Shown here: positions 7,530 through 16,547 of the stretch, in pieces
Layout of the letters: every line of letters begins with the position of its first letter
How positions within the stretch are numbered: position 1 is the stretch's first letter
Origin: an uncultured Oscillospiraceae bacterium
Lineage (GTDB): Bacteria; Bacillota; Clostridia; Oscillospirales; Oscillospiraceae
Length of the DNA: 38,155 nucleotides
Direction: 5' to 3'
Assembly (NCBI GenBank): GCA_947627715.1
Contig: CANQXK010000024.1
Span: 1-38,155, forward strand
The notes under the pieces: generated by a model
What the model saw: only the letters and a program-made list of their open reading frames with translations
What the model was told of the DNA's origin: nothing
Databases searched by the model: none
Translations under genes and position numbers: made by a program

Positions 7530-8048
7530 TCAGATCCCCCGTCCCGCCCCCATGACGCGGCACAGGAAGCGGGAGATGTAGTATACGGGAATGGTAAAGA
7601 TCAGGGAATAGAGGCTCTGCCGCAGTCCGATGGCCGCCGTCAGCCGCAGCGGCGCGCCCCGCAGGACCACCAGGGACAGGGCCTGATAGGCGGAGACCAG
7701 GAAAAGCCCCAGCAGGGCGCTCACCAGAAACGACGGGAAGCCCTGAACCAGAACGGTGTCGGAGAGCATCCCCAAAAGGATGCCCAGAAGCGTCAGCAGC
7801 AGGGTGAACTGCACCGTGGCCTGGTTGTAGGAGAGGTCCATGAGCATCCCGGCGAAGAGGCCGAAGACGCCCCCGTCGGTCCTCCCGAAGAACATGGCCA
7901 CGCCCGCCACCGCCATGGGCAGCAGCAGGGGCTTGACGCCCATCAGCGTGACGCGGGTGAACACCGTGGCCTGAAGGATATAGAGAAGTATGAGATACGG
8001 CGCCAGGATCAGAAGCTTGACCAGCGTTCTGTACTTGCCCTTCGCCAT
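7530..8048 (-). CDS. mreD: rod shape-determining membrane protein MreD
   Basis: 172 aa, almost wholly hydrophobic, with about five predicted membrane helices (including LLILAPYLILLYILQATVF near the N terminus and SLIFTIPVYYISRFLCRVM near the C terminus). MreD is a poorly conserved integral membrane partner of MreC and PBP2 in the elongation machinery. Assignment rests on hydrophobicity, size and position between mreC and mrdA, with the early family-like segment PYLILLYILQATVF. The start ATG has AAGGAGG at 7-nt spacing. Confidence 0.88.
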   Translation of the reverse strand: MAKGKYRTLVKLLILAPYLILLYILQATVFTRVTLMGVKPLLLPMAVAGVAMFFGRTDGGVFGLFAGMLMDLSYNQATVQFTLLLTLLGILLGMLSDTVLVQGFPSFLVSALLGLFLVSAYQALSLVVLRGAPLRLTAAIGLRQSLYSLIFTIPVYYISRFLCRVMGAGRGI

Positions 8049-8105
8049 GGGTCCGCCTCCTTAAAACCGAATGGATGGAAAACCCCGCCCCCGGCGGGGA
8101 CGCCC

Positions 8106-8948
8106 TCACTCGCTGACGGCAAAATCCGTGATGACATAGACGTGGGAGAGCGCGGAGAGGTCGGTGGACGGCTCCACCACCGCGTAGGGGTCAAGCCCGG
8201 AGGAGCTTACCGAGATCCCGGAGACCGTGCCGATGACAAGCCCCGCCGGGTAGATACCGCCTGAGCCGGAGGTCACCACCGTGCCGCCGATGACGGCGCT
8301 GGACATATCGGAGATGTAGGAGACCTTCAGCTTCCGGCTGCCGAACAGGTCGTAATCCCCGCAGGCCACGCCCGTCTCTCCGTTTTCATAGAGCAGCGCG
8401 CCCAGGCTGGTGGTGGTGTCGATGAGGGTAGTGACCACGCTGGAGGTGGCGGTGACGGAGGTGACCTGCCCCACCAGGAAGCCGTACTCGTCCACCACCG
8501 GGTCGTAGAGGGCGATCCCGGCGGAGGACCCCTTGCTCACGGTGAAGGAGGAGGCGTAGTTGGAGGCAGTCCAGCTGAGCACCGTCACCGGCTCCATGGA
8601 CATATCCTCGTGCCGCTCGGCAAAGCCCAACAGGTTGCGCAGCCGCTCATTCTCCTCGCTGATCTCGGTGTATTCCCGGTATTCCTGCTCAAGCTGGGCG
8701 ACCCTGGCCCGCAGCTCCCGGTTCTCCGCCTGCGTCTCGTCGAAGCGGTACATGGTGTCGTAGATATGCTCCATGGAGTCCACAAGGCTGGTCATGGCGC
8801 TCTTGATGGGCTTGAAAAACGGCTCGGAGAGCAGGCTGGCAAAGCCCGCGTTCCCGGCGGACAGCGCCACGGACACGGCGGCGATCACCGCCACGGCGGC
8901 AGCCGCCCCCACGATATACAGGCCCTTTTTGGAGAAAAGCTCCTTCAC
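8106..8948 (-). CDS. mreC: rod shape-determining protein MreC
   Basis: 280 aa periplasm-facing scaffold protein of the elongation complex. One N-terminal transmembrane helix (about 11-31), then a coiled coil (about 65-107, rich in Glu, Leu and Arg: ENRELRARVAQLEQEYREY), then the beta-rich MreC core with the family segments VTVLSW, VDEYGFLVGQV and GIYPAGLVIGTV. The start overlaps the maf stop by four bases (ATGA), indicating coupled translation. mreB, the usual upstream partner, is missing here, so the actin homologue must be encoded elsewhere if present. Confidence 0.95.
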   Translation of the reverse strand: MKELFSKKGLYIVGAAAAVAVIAAVSVALSAGNAGFASLLSEPFFKPIKSAMTSLVDSMEHIYDTMYRFDETQAENRELRARVAQLEQEYREYTEISEENERLRNLLGFAERHEDMSMEPVTVLSWTASNYASSFTVSKGSSAGIALYDPVVDEYGFLVGQVTSVTATSSVVTTLIDTTTSLGALLYENGETGVACGDYDLFGSRKLKVSYISDMSSAVIGGTVVTSGSGGIYPAGLVIGTVSGISVSSSGLDPYAVVEPSTDLSALSHVYVITDFAVSE

Positions 8949-9532
8949 ACCGCATCCCCCTCCGAAAAAACATTGTACCCGGCCAGGGCAAGCTCCCTGG
9001 CCAAAAGGCAGACCGGCAGGCCCACCACGTTGAAGTAGTCCCCGCGAATGCCCTCGATGAGCATGGCCCCCAGCCCCTGAATGCCGTAGGCCCCGGCCTT
9101 GTCCATGGGTTCCCCCGTGTTCACGTACCAGTCGATCTGCGCTGTTGTCAGCGGGAGGAACCGCACCGCCGTACTCTCGTGGCTGACCCGCTCCCCGGCG
9201 CGGGAGAGCACCGCAAGGCCCGTGATGACCGTGTGCTCCCGCCCGGAGAGGGCGCGGAGCATCCGGGCGGCCTCCCCCCGGTCCGCCGGCTTACCCAGCG
9301 GCGCGCCGTCCAAAAAGACGAGGGTGTCCGCGGCCACCACAATGTCCCCCGGCGCGGCCCCGGCGGCCACGTCCCGGCCCTTCATGAGGGCGATGCGCTC
9401 CACCGCCGCGTAAGGCGTTAAGGAGGCGTCGAAAGGCTCCTCGTGGGCGGAGGGGCGCACGGCGAAGTCCCGCACCCCCATTTTTTCCAATAGCTCCCGC
9501 CTCCTGGGGGAGGCGGACGCGAGAATGATCAT
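8945..9532 (-). CDS. maf: Maf-family nucleotide pyrophosphatase
   Basis: 195 aa. Maf proteins hydrolyse non-canonical or modified nucleoside triphosphates and have been linked to septum inhibition. Seen: the N-terminal signature SASPRRRELLEKMG, the central VAADTLVFLDGAPLGKPAD with catalytic Asp, SGREHTVITG and the C-terminal AGAYGIQGLGAMLIEGI. The ATG at 9532 is chosen because the family starts right before ILASASPRR and GGGAG lies about 7 nt upstream; the open frame extends another 33 codons without support. maf upstream of mreC is a common firmicute arrangement. Confidence 0.94.
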   Translation of the reverse strand: MIILASASPRRRELLEKMGVRDFAVRPSAHEEPFDASLTPYAAVERIALMKGRDVAAGAAPGDIVVAADTLVFLDGAPLGKPADRGEAARMLRALSGREHTVITGLAVLSRAGERVSHESTAVRFLPLTTAQIDWYVNTGEPMDKAGAYGIQGLGAMLIEGIRGDYFNVVGLPVCLLARELALAGYNVFSEGDAV

Positions 9533-9587
9533 GGCGTACTCCCGTCTGCCGCCCGAAGCCCCGCTCCGGGCGCAAAAGCAAAATCCT

Positions 9588-11657
9588 TTAGAACCGGCCC
9601 GTGGTGGTGCTGGACGGCTCGTAGGAGCCAAGCTCCAGATACCGCTCGCACACGCGGGCGCACTCGTCGGCGTTCTCGGTGGTGAAGTTGAGCCTCACGC
9701 CCCAAAGACCGCCCGTCATGTACTCGGCGCTTCGCCGGATGAGGTGGAGCTTCTCGGCGCTCCACAGGGTATTGCGGCACTCAAAGCCCCTGGTCAGCGG
9801 GCAGGCGAAGCCCCTGGAATCCGTGAGGCTCAGGGGGCTGTCGCAGGAGCAGACGCCGGTTTTGGCCCGGATGAGGCACCCGGCGGTGTACATAAGGGGC
9901 ATCCGCCCGTAGACGGCCAGCTCCGTGTTGGTGTATTTTTTCAGCTCCCGCACCTGCCGGGACGTGAGCAGCGGCGAGAGGACCGCGGAGGAGAGCCGCA
10001 GCCCCAGAAGCACCGCCAGGAAGGCGGAGTTTTTCACCCGCAGGCCCGTGTCCCCCCGGACGCGAAAGCCCAGCTTGCGCACAAAGACGATGTGGCCCGG
10101 ATTCGACACGGCGGCCTCGCTGATGCCCATTTGCCGCGCCTTCAGCAGAAGCTCCGTGACCTGGCCAAGCTCGCTGTCGAAGATCACCGGGGGCAGCTGG
10201 ACGCACAGGGCGCTGTTCTTCCCGTCCAAAAACGGCTCCAGCCGCCTGTCGCCGGACACCGCCTCCTCCAAAGGCAGATAGATCACCGGCGGTGCTAGTT
10301 CCAGGATCCGGCCGGAGAGCTGGGAGCATCGCTGGACCGCCACGGTGAGCACCGGCGGGTCCGTGGGGGCGGGGACGGCGGGCAGCTCCTCCATGGCGCT
10401 CTCCGCCCTGGGTTCCGTCCCGGCGCGGCGCAGAAGAAGCTCCGCGAGGAGCTTGTCCCGCACAGGCCCCACGGAGGCGGGGTCCATCCAGACGCCCTTC
10501 TCGATGCGGCAGGTGACCCCGTCGCAGACGAAGGGCGTGCCCCCTGTGTTGTAAAGCTCCGTCCTGAGCATGGAGGGGGTCAGCTCCGTGTGGAAGGCAA
10601 GCTGGGCCGGCCCACCCTCGCCGGAGACGGTGTTGCCCCGGTCGTCGGTGACGGCCAGTCTCAGGGGCGCCTCCAGGGAGACGTCCGCCTCAAAGGTCAC
10701 CTTGACCCGCTGGTATTCGTGGTTCAGATAATTTTTCCGCACGGCGGAGTAAAAGGGCGTGTCCCCCCCGGTCTCCCGGCCGGGAGACCCCAGCATATTG
10801 GAGAAGTCCGCGCCGGCGAAGTACCCGTCGGTGAAGCCCCCTGCGGGGAAGGCCCCGCCGATAAGCTCGATGTCCTCCGCGCCGGGCCGCCGCCCGGTCC
10901 CCAAGGCCCTGGAATAGACGCCCGTGACCGCCGCCGCGTACTCAGGCCGCCGCTCCCGCCCGTCGATGCGCAGGGCGGCAATGGGGAGCTGGGTGAGCTT
11001 CTCCAGCTCCTCCACAAGGCATCGGTCCTTCATGGAGAGGGGGTGCCGCTCCCGGACCCCCGCCGGGAAGCCGGAGAGGCACGGCCTTTCGCAGGGGCCG
11101 GGCTTTCCGCCCTCCAGCGCCTGCAAAAGGCACTGCCCGTCGAAGGCCGGGCACAGCGGCCCGTGGACGGGGTACTCGATCTCGATGGGGGAGTCCTGGC
11201 ACAGGGCCGCAAGCTGCTCCAAGGACAGCTCCCTGGCGACGGCGGCCCTGGTCACGCCCATGGCCGCGCACAGCTTCAGCCCGTCCAGATTGTGGATGCC
11301 CAGCCCCCGCCCGGCGTGGATGGGCATGGAGGGGATCGCCCGGCGGAGCGCCCAGATGAGGCCGACGTCGTCCACGATGAGGGCGTCCGCCCCCATCCGG
11401 GAGGCGCGGCGGGCGTTTTCCAGCGCGGAGGCGAAGAGCGCGTCCACGGGGTTCACGTCGATGCACACGTAGACCTTCACGCCCCGGACCCGGCAGAACT
11501 GGATCGCCCTGCCCAGCTCGTCCTCGCTAAGCTCCAGCGCCGAGCGTTTGGCCTCGGCGGAAAAGCTCAGATACACCGCGTCCGCGCCGCTCTGCACGGC
11601 AGCAGCCACGCCCTCCGCCGAACAGGCCGGAGATAAAAGCTCAATTTTACCCGCCAT
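9588..11657 (-). CDS. U32 family peptidase / collagenase-like protein
   Basis: 689 aa. U32 proteins were first described as collagenases; many bacterial members act in tRNA or rRNA modification, so the substrate is open. The N-terminal half has the U32 TIM-barrel start ELLSPACSAEGVAAAVQSGADAVYL-like segment and the family signature around IEYPVHGPLCPAFDGQC (GxLCx4GxC), followed by further conserved cysteines (GPCERPC). A long C-terminal half (about 300 onward) fits the DUF3656 domain that follows U32 in many Clostridia, and ends with a second Cys cluster (CSCDS...FACPLTRGFEC) that may bind a metal cluster. The ATG at 11657 has AGGAGG at ideal spacing. It is the first gene of the minus-strand cluster. 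Confidence 0.88.
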   Translation of the reverse strand: MAGKIELLSPACSAEGVAAAVQSGADAVYLSFSAEAKRSALELSEDELGRAIQFCRVRGVKVYVCIDVNPVDALFASALENARRASRMGADALIVDDVGLIWALRRAIPSMPIHAGRGLGIHNLDGLKLCAAMGVTRAAVARELSLEQLAALCQDSPIEIEYPVHGPLCPAFDGQCLLQALEGGKPGPCERPCLSGFPAGVRERHPLSMKDRCLVEELEKLTQLPIAALRIDGRERRPEYAAAVTGVYSRALGTGRRPGAEDIELIGGAFPAGGFTDGYFAGADFSNMLGSPGRETGGDTPFYSAVRKNYLNHEYQRVKVTFEADVSLEAPLRLAVTDDRGNTVSGEGGPAQLAFHTELTPSMLRTELYNTGGTPFVCDGVTCRIEKGVWMDPASVGPVRDKLLAELLLRRAGTEPRAESAMEELPAVPAPTDPPVLTVAVQRCSQLSGRILELAPPVIYLPLEEAVSGDRRLEPFLDGKNSALCVQLPPVIFDSELGQVTELLLKARQMGISEAAVSNPGHIVFVRKLGFRVRGDTGLRVKNSAFLAVLLGLRLSSAVLSPLLTSRQVRELKKYTNTELAVYGRMPLMYTAGCLIRAKTGVCSCDSPLSLTDSRGFACPLTRGFECRNTLWSAEKLHLIRRSAEYMTGGLWGVRLNFTTENADECARVCERYLELGSYEPSSTTTGRF

Positions 11658-11709
11658 AACGCGCCTCCTTTCCACGCGCCCCGCCGGAAGCCGGGGCATA
11701 GATAAAAGC

Positions 11710-11738
11710 ATTATAGCACACAAGAACGCGGAAATAAA
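11710..11738 (-). promoter_or_regulatory. promoter for the U32-maf-mre cluster
   Basis: A perfect TATAAT on the minus strand (11715-11710), 17 bp from a weak -35 TTTATT (11738-11733), in an AT-rich stretch about 50 nt upstream of the U32 start. Confidence 0.6.
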
Positions 11739-11819
11739 TCTTTTTACCGAAATTTAAGAAAAAGTTTCGATTTTTTGCCCCGCCTCCCGCCGCGCCGGCG
11801 ATTTTCCCGGACAAAACAC

Positions 11820-11848
11820 TTGTAACCTGCGGAGGTTTTTGATATAAT
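11820..11848 (+). promoter_or_regulatory. promoter for recJ-rel
   Basis: TTGTAA at 11820-11825, a 17-bp spacer and a perfect TATAAT at 11843-11848. The recJ start is 67 nt further on. It is divergent from the U32 promoter; between the two lies about 80 bp of AT-rich sequence with a GC-rich patch. Confidence 0.8.
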
Positions 11849-11915
11849 GTTTTTTTAAAGAAAGAAACAGGGCCAAAATGAGAGACTGGTCAAAAGAGAA
11901 ACAGGAGAAAAAGCC

Positions 11916-13595
11916 GTGTACGATCGTTGGAATGTAAAGGGGTATGACCGCCCGGCGGCGGTGGAGCTGTGCCGGAGCGGGGTGAACCCGCTGGCCGCCG
12001 TGGTGCTGGCCTCCCGTGGGATCACAGGCCGCGCCGGGGTGGAGGAGTATATGTCGGAGGACCTCTCCCGCCTTTCGGACCCCCTCTCCTTCCGCGACAT
12101 GGAGAAGGCCAGAGACCGGGTGGCGCGGGCCATCGAAAAGGGGGAGCACGTGGCCGTCTACGGGGATTACGACGTGGACGGCATCACCTCCAGCTGCCTG
12201 GTGGCGGACTATCTGCGAAGCCGCGGCCTTGAGTGCGACATCTACATCCCTGAGCGCCTTGAGGAGGGCTACGGGGTCAAGTCCGCGGCCCTGGACGCCG
12301 TCCGTGCGCGGGGGGCCAGCCTTGTCATCACCGTGGACTGCGGCATCACCGCCGTGGAGGAGGCGGAGTACGCATCGTCCGTCGGCCTCGACCTCATCAT
12401 CACCGACCACCACCGCTGTTCCGGGCCTCTCCCCCAGGCCCTGGCCGCCGTGGACCCCAAGCGGCCCGACTGCCCCTCCGCCTCCAAGGAGCTGGCCGGC
12501 GTGGGCGTGGCCTTCAAGCTCATCTGCGCCGTGGACGGGCCGGGGAGCGAGGAGAAGCTCTTGGAGCGGTACGGGGACCTGGTGGCTACGGGCACCATCG
12601 CCGACGTGATGCCGGTGACGGGGGAGAACCGGGTGCTCATCAAGCGGGGCCTGCGGCGGATGCGGGACGGGGCGCGCCCCGGCCTTTCGGAGCTTCGCGC
12701 CGCCTCCGGCGTGGATCCCTCCAACTGCACCGTCTCCAGCGTGGGCTTTGCCGTGGCCCCGCGCATCAACGCGGCGGGGAGGCTGGGCACCACGGACGTG
12801 GCGGTGGAGCTTCTGCTGACGCGGGATCGGAACCGCGCCTCGGTGCTGGCCGACGAGCTTTGCGCCATGAACCGGGAGCGGCAGAGGATCGAGAGCGGTA
12901 TGTTCCGCCAGGCCCTCTCCATGCTGGAGGACTACCCCGACCGCACCAAGCCCATCGTCCTGGCCTCCGACACCTGGCACCAGGGCGTGTGCGGGATCGT
13001 GGCCTCCCGCATCTGCGAAAAATTCAACGTCCCCGCCGTGATGATCTGCGTCAAGGACGGCGTGGGCCGGGGCTCCTGCCGGAGCGTGGAGGGCTTCAAC
13101 CTCTACGAGGCCCTTACCGGGTGCCGGGACCTGCTGCTGGGCTACGGCGGCCACGAGATGGCCGCGGGCCTCACGGTGCGGGAGGACAGGATTGACGACC
13201 TGCGCCGTGCGCTGGCCCGGAGCTACCAGGGCGCCGCCGCGCCGGAGCGGGTGCTGAACATCGACTTCGAGGTCCTGAAGCCCGCGCTCCTGCGCCTGGA
13301 AAACGTGGAGGCGCTGGAGACGCTGGAGCCTTACGGTGCCGGCAACCCCACCCCCGTGCTGTGCATGAGGGACGTGACGGTGGAGAATTTCACCGCCCTC
13401 TCGGAGGGGAAGCACACCAAGCTCTGGGTGAGCAGGGGCGGCGCGGTCTTTGAGGCCCTGTTCTTCTCCCGAAGCCCGGAGGAGCTGGGCGTCCGCCTCC
13501 ACGGGCGGGCGGACGTGGCCTTCACCCCGCAGATCAACGAATTTCGGGGGCGCAGAACGGTACAGCTGAGCCTTTGCGACTATAGGCCCCTGTAA
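11916..13595 (+). CDS. recJ: single-stranded-DNA-specific 5'-3' exonuclease RecJ
   Basis: 559 aa, DNA repair and recombination nuclease. DHH phosphoesterase motifs: VYGDYDVDGITS (DYDVDG at 84-89), VDCGIT (140-145), DHH at 164-166, and the DHHA1 motif GYGGHEMAAGL around residue 410. A C-terminal OB-like domain follows (about 450-559). The start is GTG with AGGAG about 8 nt upstream; no earlier start in frame has support. The length fits the shorter, E. coli-like RecJ class rather than the ~780-aa Bacillus form. recJ is directly followed by rel, a frequent firmicute pairing. Confidence 0.94.
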   Translation: MYDRWNVKGYDRPAAVELCRSGVNPLAAVVLASRGITGRAGVEEYMSEDLSRLSDPLSFRDMEKARDRVARAIEKGEHVAVYGDYDVDGITSSCLVADYLRSRGLECDIYIPERLEEGYGVKSAALDAVRARGASLVITVDCGITAVEEAEYASSVGLDLIITDHHRCSGPLPQALAAVDPKRPDCPSASKELAGVGVAFKLICAVDGPGSEEKLLERYGDLVATGTIADVMPVTGENRVLIKRGLRRMRDGARPGLSELRAASGVDPSNCTVSSVGFAVAPRINAAGRLGTTDVAVELLLTRDRNRASVLADELCAMNRERQRIESGMFRQALSMLEDYPDRTKPIVLASDTWHQGVCGIVASRICEKFNVPAVMICVKDGVGRGSCRSVEGFNLYEALTGCRDLLLGYGGHEMAAGLTVREDRIDDLRRALARSYQGAAAPERVLNIDFEVLKPALLRLENVEALETLEPYGAGNPTPVLCMRDVTVENFTALSEGKHTKLWVSRGGAVFEALFFSRSPEELGVRLHGRADVAFTPQINEFRGRRTVQLSLCDYRPL

Positions 13596-13609
13596 GAGCG
13601 CCCCTTCCC

Positions 13610-13635
13610 GGACCGGCCGGACGTCCGGCCAGTCC
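13610..13635. repeat. 26-bp near-perfect palindrome between recJ and rel
   Basis: GGACCGGCCGGAC followed directly by GTCCGGCCAGTCC, with one mismatch in 13 pairs and no loop. There is no T-run, so it is not a typical terminator. It could be a protein-binding site or an RNA structure just ahead of the rel start. Confidence 0.6.
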
Positions 13636-13664
13636 CATCCTATTTCCCACAGGTGATGGACAGT

Positions 13665-15962
13665 ATGGAACTTTCTCAAAAAACCGCTGGGACCCCCGCC
13701 GAAGCCGCCTCTCCGGCCCCCGCCCAGATCCCCCCTCAGACGATCGAACAGGCCGCCGCCGAGGCTGCCGCCGCGGCGGAGAACGACGTGTGCCGGGAGC
13801 TGTATGCGCGCCTTGAGGCCGCCGTCCGGCAGAGCACCCCCATCAAAAGCACGGAGCGCATCCGCGCCGCCTATGAGTTTGCCCGCCAGTCCCACGGCGC
13901 GCAGCTCAGGAAGGACGGAAGCCCCTACATCACCCACCCCCTGTCCGCCGCGCTGATCGTGGCGGAGATGGGCCTTGATGAGGACTCCGTCATCGCGGCG
14001 CTCCTTCACGACGTCATCGAGGACACCGACGTGACCCACGAGGACGTGGCGCGGCGCTTCGGCGAGAGCGTGGCGAACATCGTGGAGGGCGTCACAAAGC
14101 TTACGAAAATGCGCTACACCTCCAAGGAGGAGGAGCAGATGGAGAACCTCCGAAAGATGCTCCTGGCCATGGCGCGGGACATCCGCGTGGTGCTCATCAA
14201 GATGGCCGACCGCCTCCACAATATGCGCACCATGGAGTACCAGTCCGCGGAGAAGCAGCTGGAAAAATCCAGGGAGACCATGGAGATCTACGCCCCCATC
14301 GCCCACAGGCTGGGGATGCAGAAGATCAAGCTGGAGCTGGAGGACCTGTCCCTTCTCTACCTGGACCCCGTGGGGTATCACGAGATAGAGAACGCCCTTC
14401 GCCGCCGGGAGGAGCGCAACGCCGGCTTCATGGAGCGCACCGAGGCCGCCATCCGCCGCCGGATGGACGAGGCCAACATCCGCTGCACCGTCCAGTCCAG
14501 GACGAAGGATATTTACTCCATTTACAGAAAAATGTTCGGAAAGTCCATGGAATTTGACGAGATCATGGACATTTACGCCTTCCGCGTCATTGTGGACGAC
14601 ATCGCCGAGTGCTACAACGTCTTGGGGTGCATCCACGAGCTATATAAGCCCGTGCCGGGCCGGTTCAAGGACTACATCGGCACGCCCAAGCCCAATATGT
14701 ACCAGTCCCTGCACACCACCGTCATCGGCAGCGAGGGCATCCCCTTCGAGGTGCAGATCCGCACCTGGGAGATGCACCGCACCGCCGAGTACGGCATCGC
14801 CGCCCACTGGAAATACAAGGACGGCATCGTGGGCCGGGGCGACGAGGAGAAATTCGCCTGGATCCGCAACCTTCTGGAGACCCAGGAGGACTCCGACGCC
14901 CAGGATTTCATCTCCAATCTGAAGGTGGATATGTTCGCCGACGAGGTGTTTGTCTTCACCCCCCACGGGGACGTGAAGAGCCTGCCCGCCGGGGCCACGC
15001 CCATCGACTTCGCCTACTCCATCCACTCCGCCATCGGCAACCGCATGACCTGCGCCAAGGTCAACGGGCGCATCGTGCCCTTCTCCCACGTCCTCCAGAA
15101 CGGCGACGTGGTGGAGGTCATCACCTCCAGCACCTCCCGCGGCCCCAGCCGCGACTGGCTGGCCATGGTGAAGTCCTCCGAGGCCCGCAACAAGATCCGC
15201 CAGTGGTTCAAAAAGGAGCGGCGGGAGGAGAACATCATCACGGGCCGCGCCGCCTTTGAGGCCGAGATGCGCCGCCAGGCGGTGCCGCTGTCCGTTCTCT
15301 CCGACGAGCGGGCGCTGCCAAGGCTTTTGGAGCGCATCTCCGTCTCCGCGCTGGACGATATGTACGCCTCCATCGGCTACGGGGGCCTCTCCGCCCAGAA
15401 GACCGTCAACAACATCAAGGACGAGATGCGCCAGATCGAGCGCAGCGCCAGAAAGCAGGGCTTCGACCCCGTCTGGGCCAGCTCCGACGGCAAGACCGCC
15501 AAGGCCGTCAACGGCATCATCGTGGAGGGGATCGACAACTGCCTTGTGAAGTTCTCCCACTGCTGTATGCCCGTGCCGGGGGACGAGATCGTGGGCTTCA
15601 TCACCCGCGGCTACGGCGTCTCCGTCCACAGGACGGACTGCAAAAACTACGGCCAGTCCTCGGAGCGGGAGGAGGAGCGGGACAGGTGGATCCGGGTCCA
15701 CTGGGCCGCAGGGGAGGACGACCTCTATCAGACGGCCATCGCCATCAACGCGGCGGACAGGGACGGGCTTGTCATGGACATCGCCACGGTCCTGACCTCC
15801 CTGAAGATCAAGGTGGACGCCCTCACCGCCCGCAACGGCCCCGGCGGGACCGCCAACATCTATATCACCATCCGGGTCCACGACAAGGCCGAGCTGGGCA
15901 CGGCCATGACGAAGATCATGAACGTCCGCAGCGTCAAGGAGGTCAAACGCCAGGGGGCGTGA
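13665..15962 (+). CDS. rel: bifunctional (p)ppGpp synthetase/hydrolase
   Basis: 765 aa Rel/Spo-homologue that makes and degrades the alarmone (p)ppGpp. Domains in order: a ~45-residue Ala/Pro-rich leader, HD hydrolase (THPLSAALIVAEMG, then LLHDVIEDTD with the catalytic HD), synthetase (TKDIYSIYRKM, PGRFKDYIGTPKPNMYQSLHT), TGS (VFVFTPHGDVKSLPAGATPIDFAY), a Cys-containing CC/zinc-finger segment (FSHCCMPVPGDEIVG) and a C-terminal ACT domain. The RFKD (RxKD) motif is that of bifunctional enzymes rather than RelA-type ExDD. Start: the ATG at 13665 has AGGTGA 8 nt upstream; the GTG at 13653 and ATG at 13656 lie within that ribosome site. Confidence 0.95.
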   Translation: MELSQKTAGTPAEAASPAPAQIPPQTIEQAAAEAAAAAENDVCRELYARLEAAVRQSTPIKSTERIRAAYEFARQSHGAQLRKDGSPYITHPLSAALIVAEMGLDEDSVIAALLHDVIEDTDVTHEDVARRFGESVANIVEGVTKLTKMRYTSKEEEQMENLRKMLLAMARDIRVVLIKMADRLHNMRTMEYQSAEKQLEKSRETMEIYAPIAHRLGMQKIKLELEDLSLLYLDPVGYHEIENALRRREERNAGFMERTEAAIRRRMDEANIRCTVQSRTKDIYSIYRKMFGKSMEFDEIMDIYAFRVIVDDIAECYNVLGCIHELYKPVPGRFKDYIGTPKPNMYQSLHTTVIGSEGIPFEVQIRTWEMHRTAEYGIAAHWKYKDGIVGRGDEEKFAWIRNLLETQEDSDAQDFISNLKVDMFADEVFVFTPHGDVKSLPAGATPIDFAYSIHSAIGNRMTCAKVNGRIVPFSHVLQNGDVVEVITSSTSRGPSRDWLAMVKSSEARNKIRQWFKKERREENIITGRAAFEAEMRRQAVPLSVLSDERALPRLLERISVSALDDMYASIGYGGLSAQKTVNNIKDEMRQIERSARKQGFDPVWASSDGKTAKAVNGIIVEGIDNCLVKFSHCCMPVPGDEIVGFITRGYGVSVHRTDCKNYGQSSEREEERDRWIRVHWAAGEDDLYQTAIAINAADRDGLVMDIATVLTSLKIKVDALTARNGPGGTANIYITIRVHDKAELGTAMTKIMNVRSVKEVKRQGA

Positions 15963-15965
15963 CCC

Positions 15966-16046
15966 GGCTTGAAAGGGCGAAGCCCTTTCGACGCCATAAG
16001 GGAACGTGCGGAACAGTTTTTTGAATTTTGCGAAATTCAGAAAAAT
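15966..16046 (+). repeat. post-stop hairpin element, copy 1
   Basis: Begins 4 nt after the rel stop. The first hairpin is GAAAGGGC-GAA-GCCCTTTC (15971-15989), flanked by GGC and GCC. After a short AAGGGA segment comes a second hairpin with T-rich left and A-rich right arms (about 16016-16046, GAATTT and GAAATTC around a short loop). The same plan recurs after glnA and, in part, after amt and before dapF. Confidence 0.65.
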
Positions 16047-16079
16047 CATTTGAGGAATGTACAAAAAGGGGAAAAATGT

Positions 16080-16526
16080 ATGCGGGCAGTCGTCACACGG
16101 GTGCTTTCCGCCTCCGTCGCCATCGGCGGGGCGGTGGCGGCCGAAATAGAAAAGGGCTTCCTGGTGCTTCTCGGCGTACACCGGGACGACACGCCGGAGG
16201 ACGCGAAGAAGCTGGCCGACCGGGTCTGCGGACTCAGGGTCTTTGAGGACGAGAACGGAAAGATGAACCTCAACCTGGCCGCCGCGGGGGGGAGCATCCT
16301 GTGCGTCTCCCAGTTCACCCTGTTTGCGGACACCTCCTCTCGAAGGCCGGGCTTTACCGCCGCCGCAAGGCCGGACAGGGCCGTGCCCCTCTATGAGCTT
16401 TTTATGGAGGTGTGCCGGGGCAGGGGCTTTGAGGTCCGGCACGGGGAGTTTGGAGCGGACATGAAGGTGGCGTCCGTAAACGACGGGCCTGTGACGATCC
16501 TTTTTGACACCGGGAGCGCGTCCTGA
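16080..16526 (+). CDS. dtd: D-aminoacyl-tRNA deacylase
   Basis: 148 aa. Removes D-amino acids and mischarged glycine from tRNA as a proofreading step. Family motifs: MRAVVTRVLSASV start, SQFTLFAD (the SQFTL active-site motif) and NDGPVTI (the Gly-cisPro-type GPVT motif) at the C terminus. The ATG at 16080 is chosen because it gives the canonical start and has AAGGGG upstream; the open frame begins 37 codons earlier in the hairpin element. dtd directly after rel is a conserved gene pair in Firmicutes. Confidence 0.95.
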   Translation: MRAVVTRVLSASVAIGGAVAAEIEKGFLVLLGVHRDDTPEDAKKLADRVCGLRVFEDENGKMNLNLAAAGGSILCVSQFTLFADTSSRRPGFTAAARPDRAVPLYELFMEVCRGRGFEVRHGEFGADMKVASVNDGPVTILFDTGSAS

Positions 16527-16547
16527 CCGGGCGCGGAGATAAGGGGG

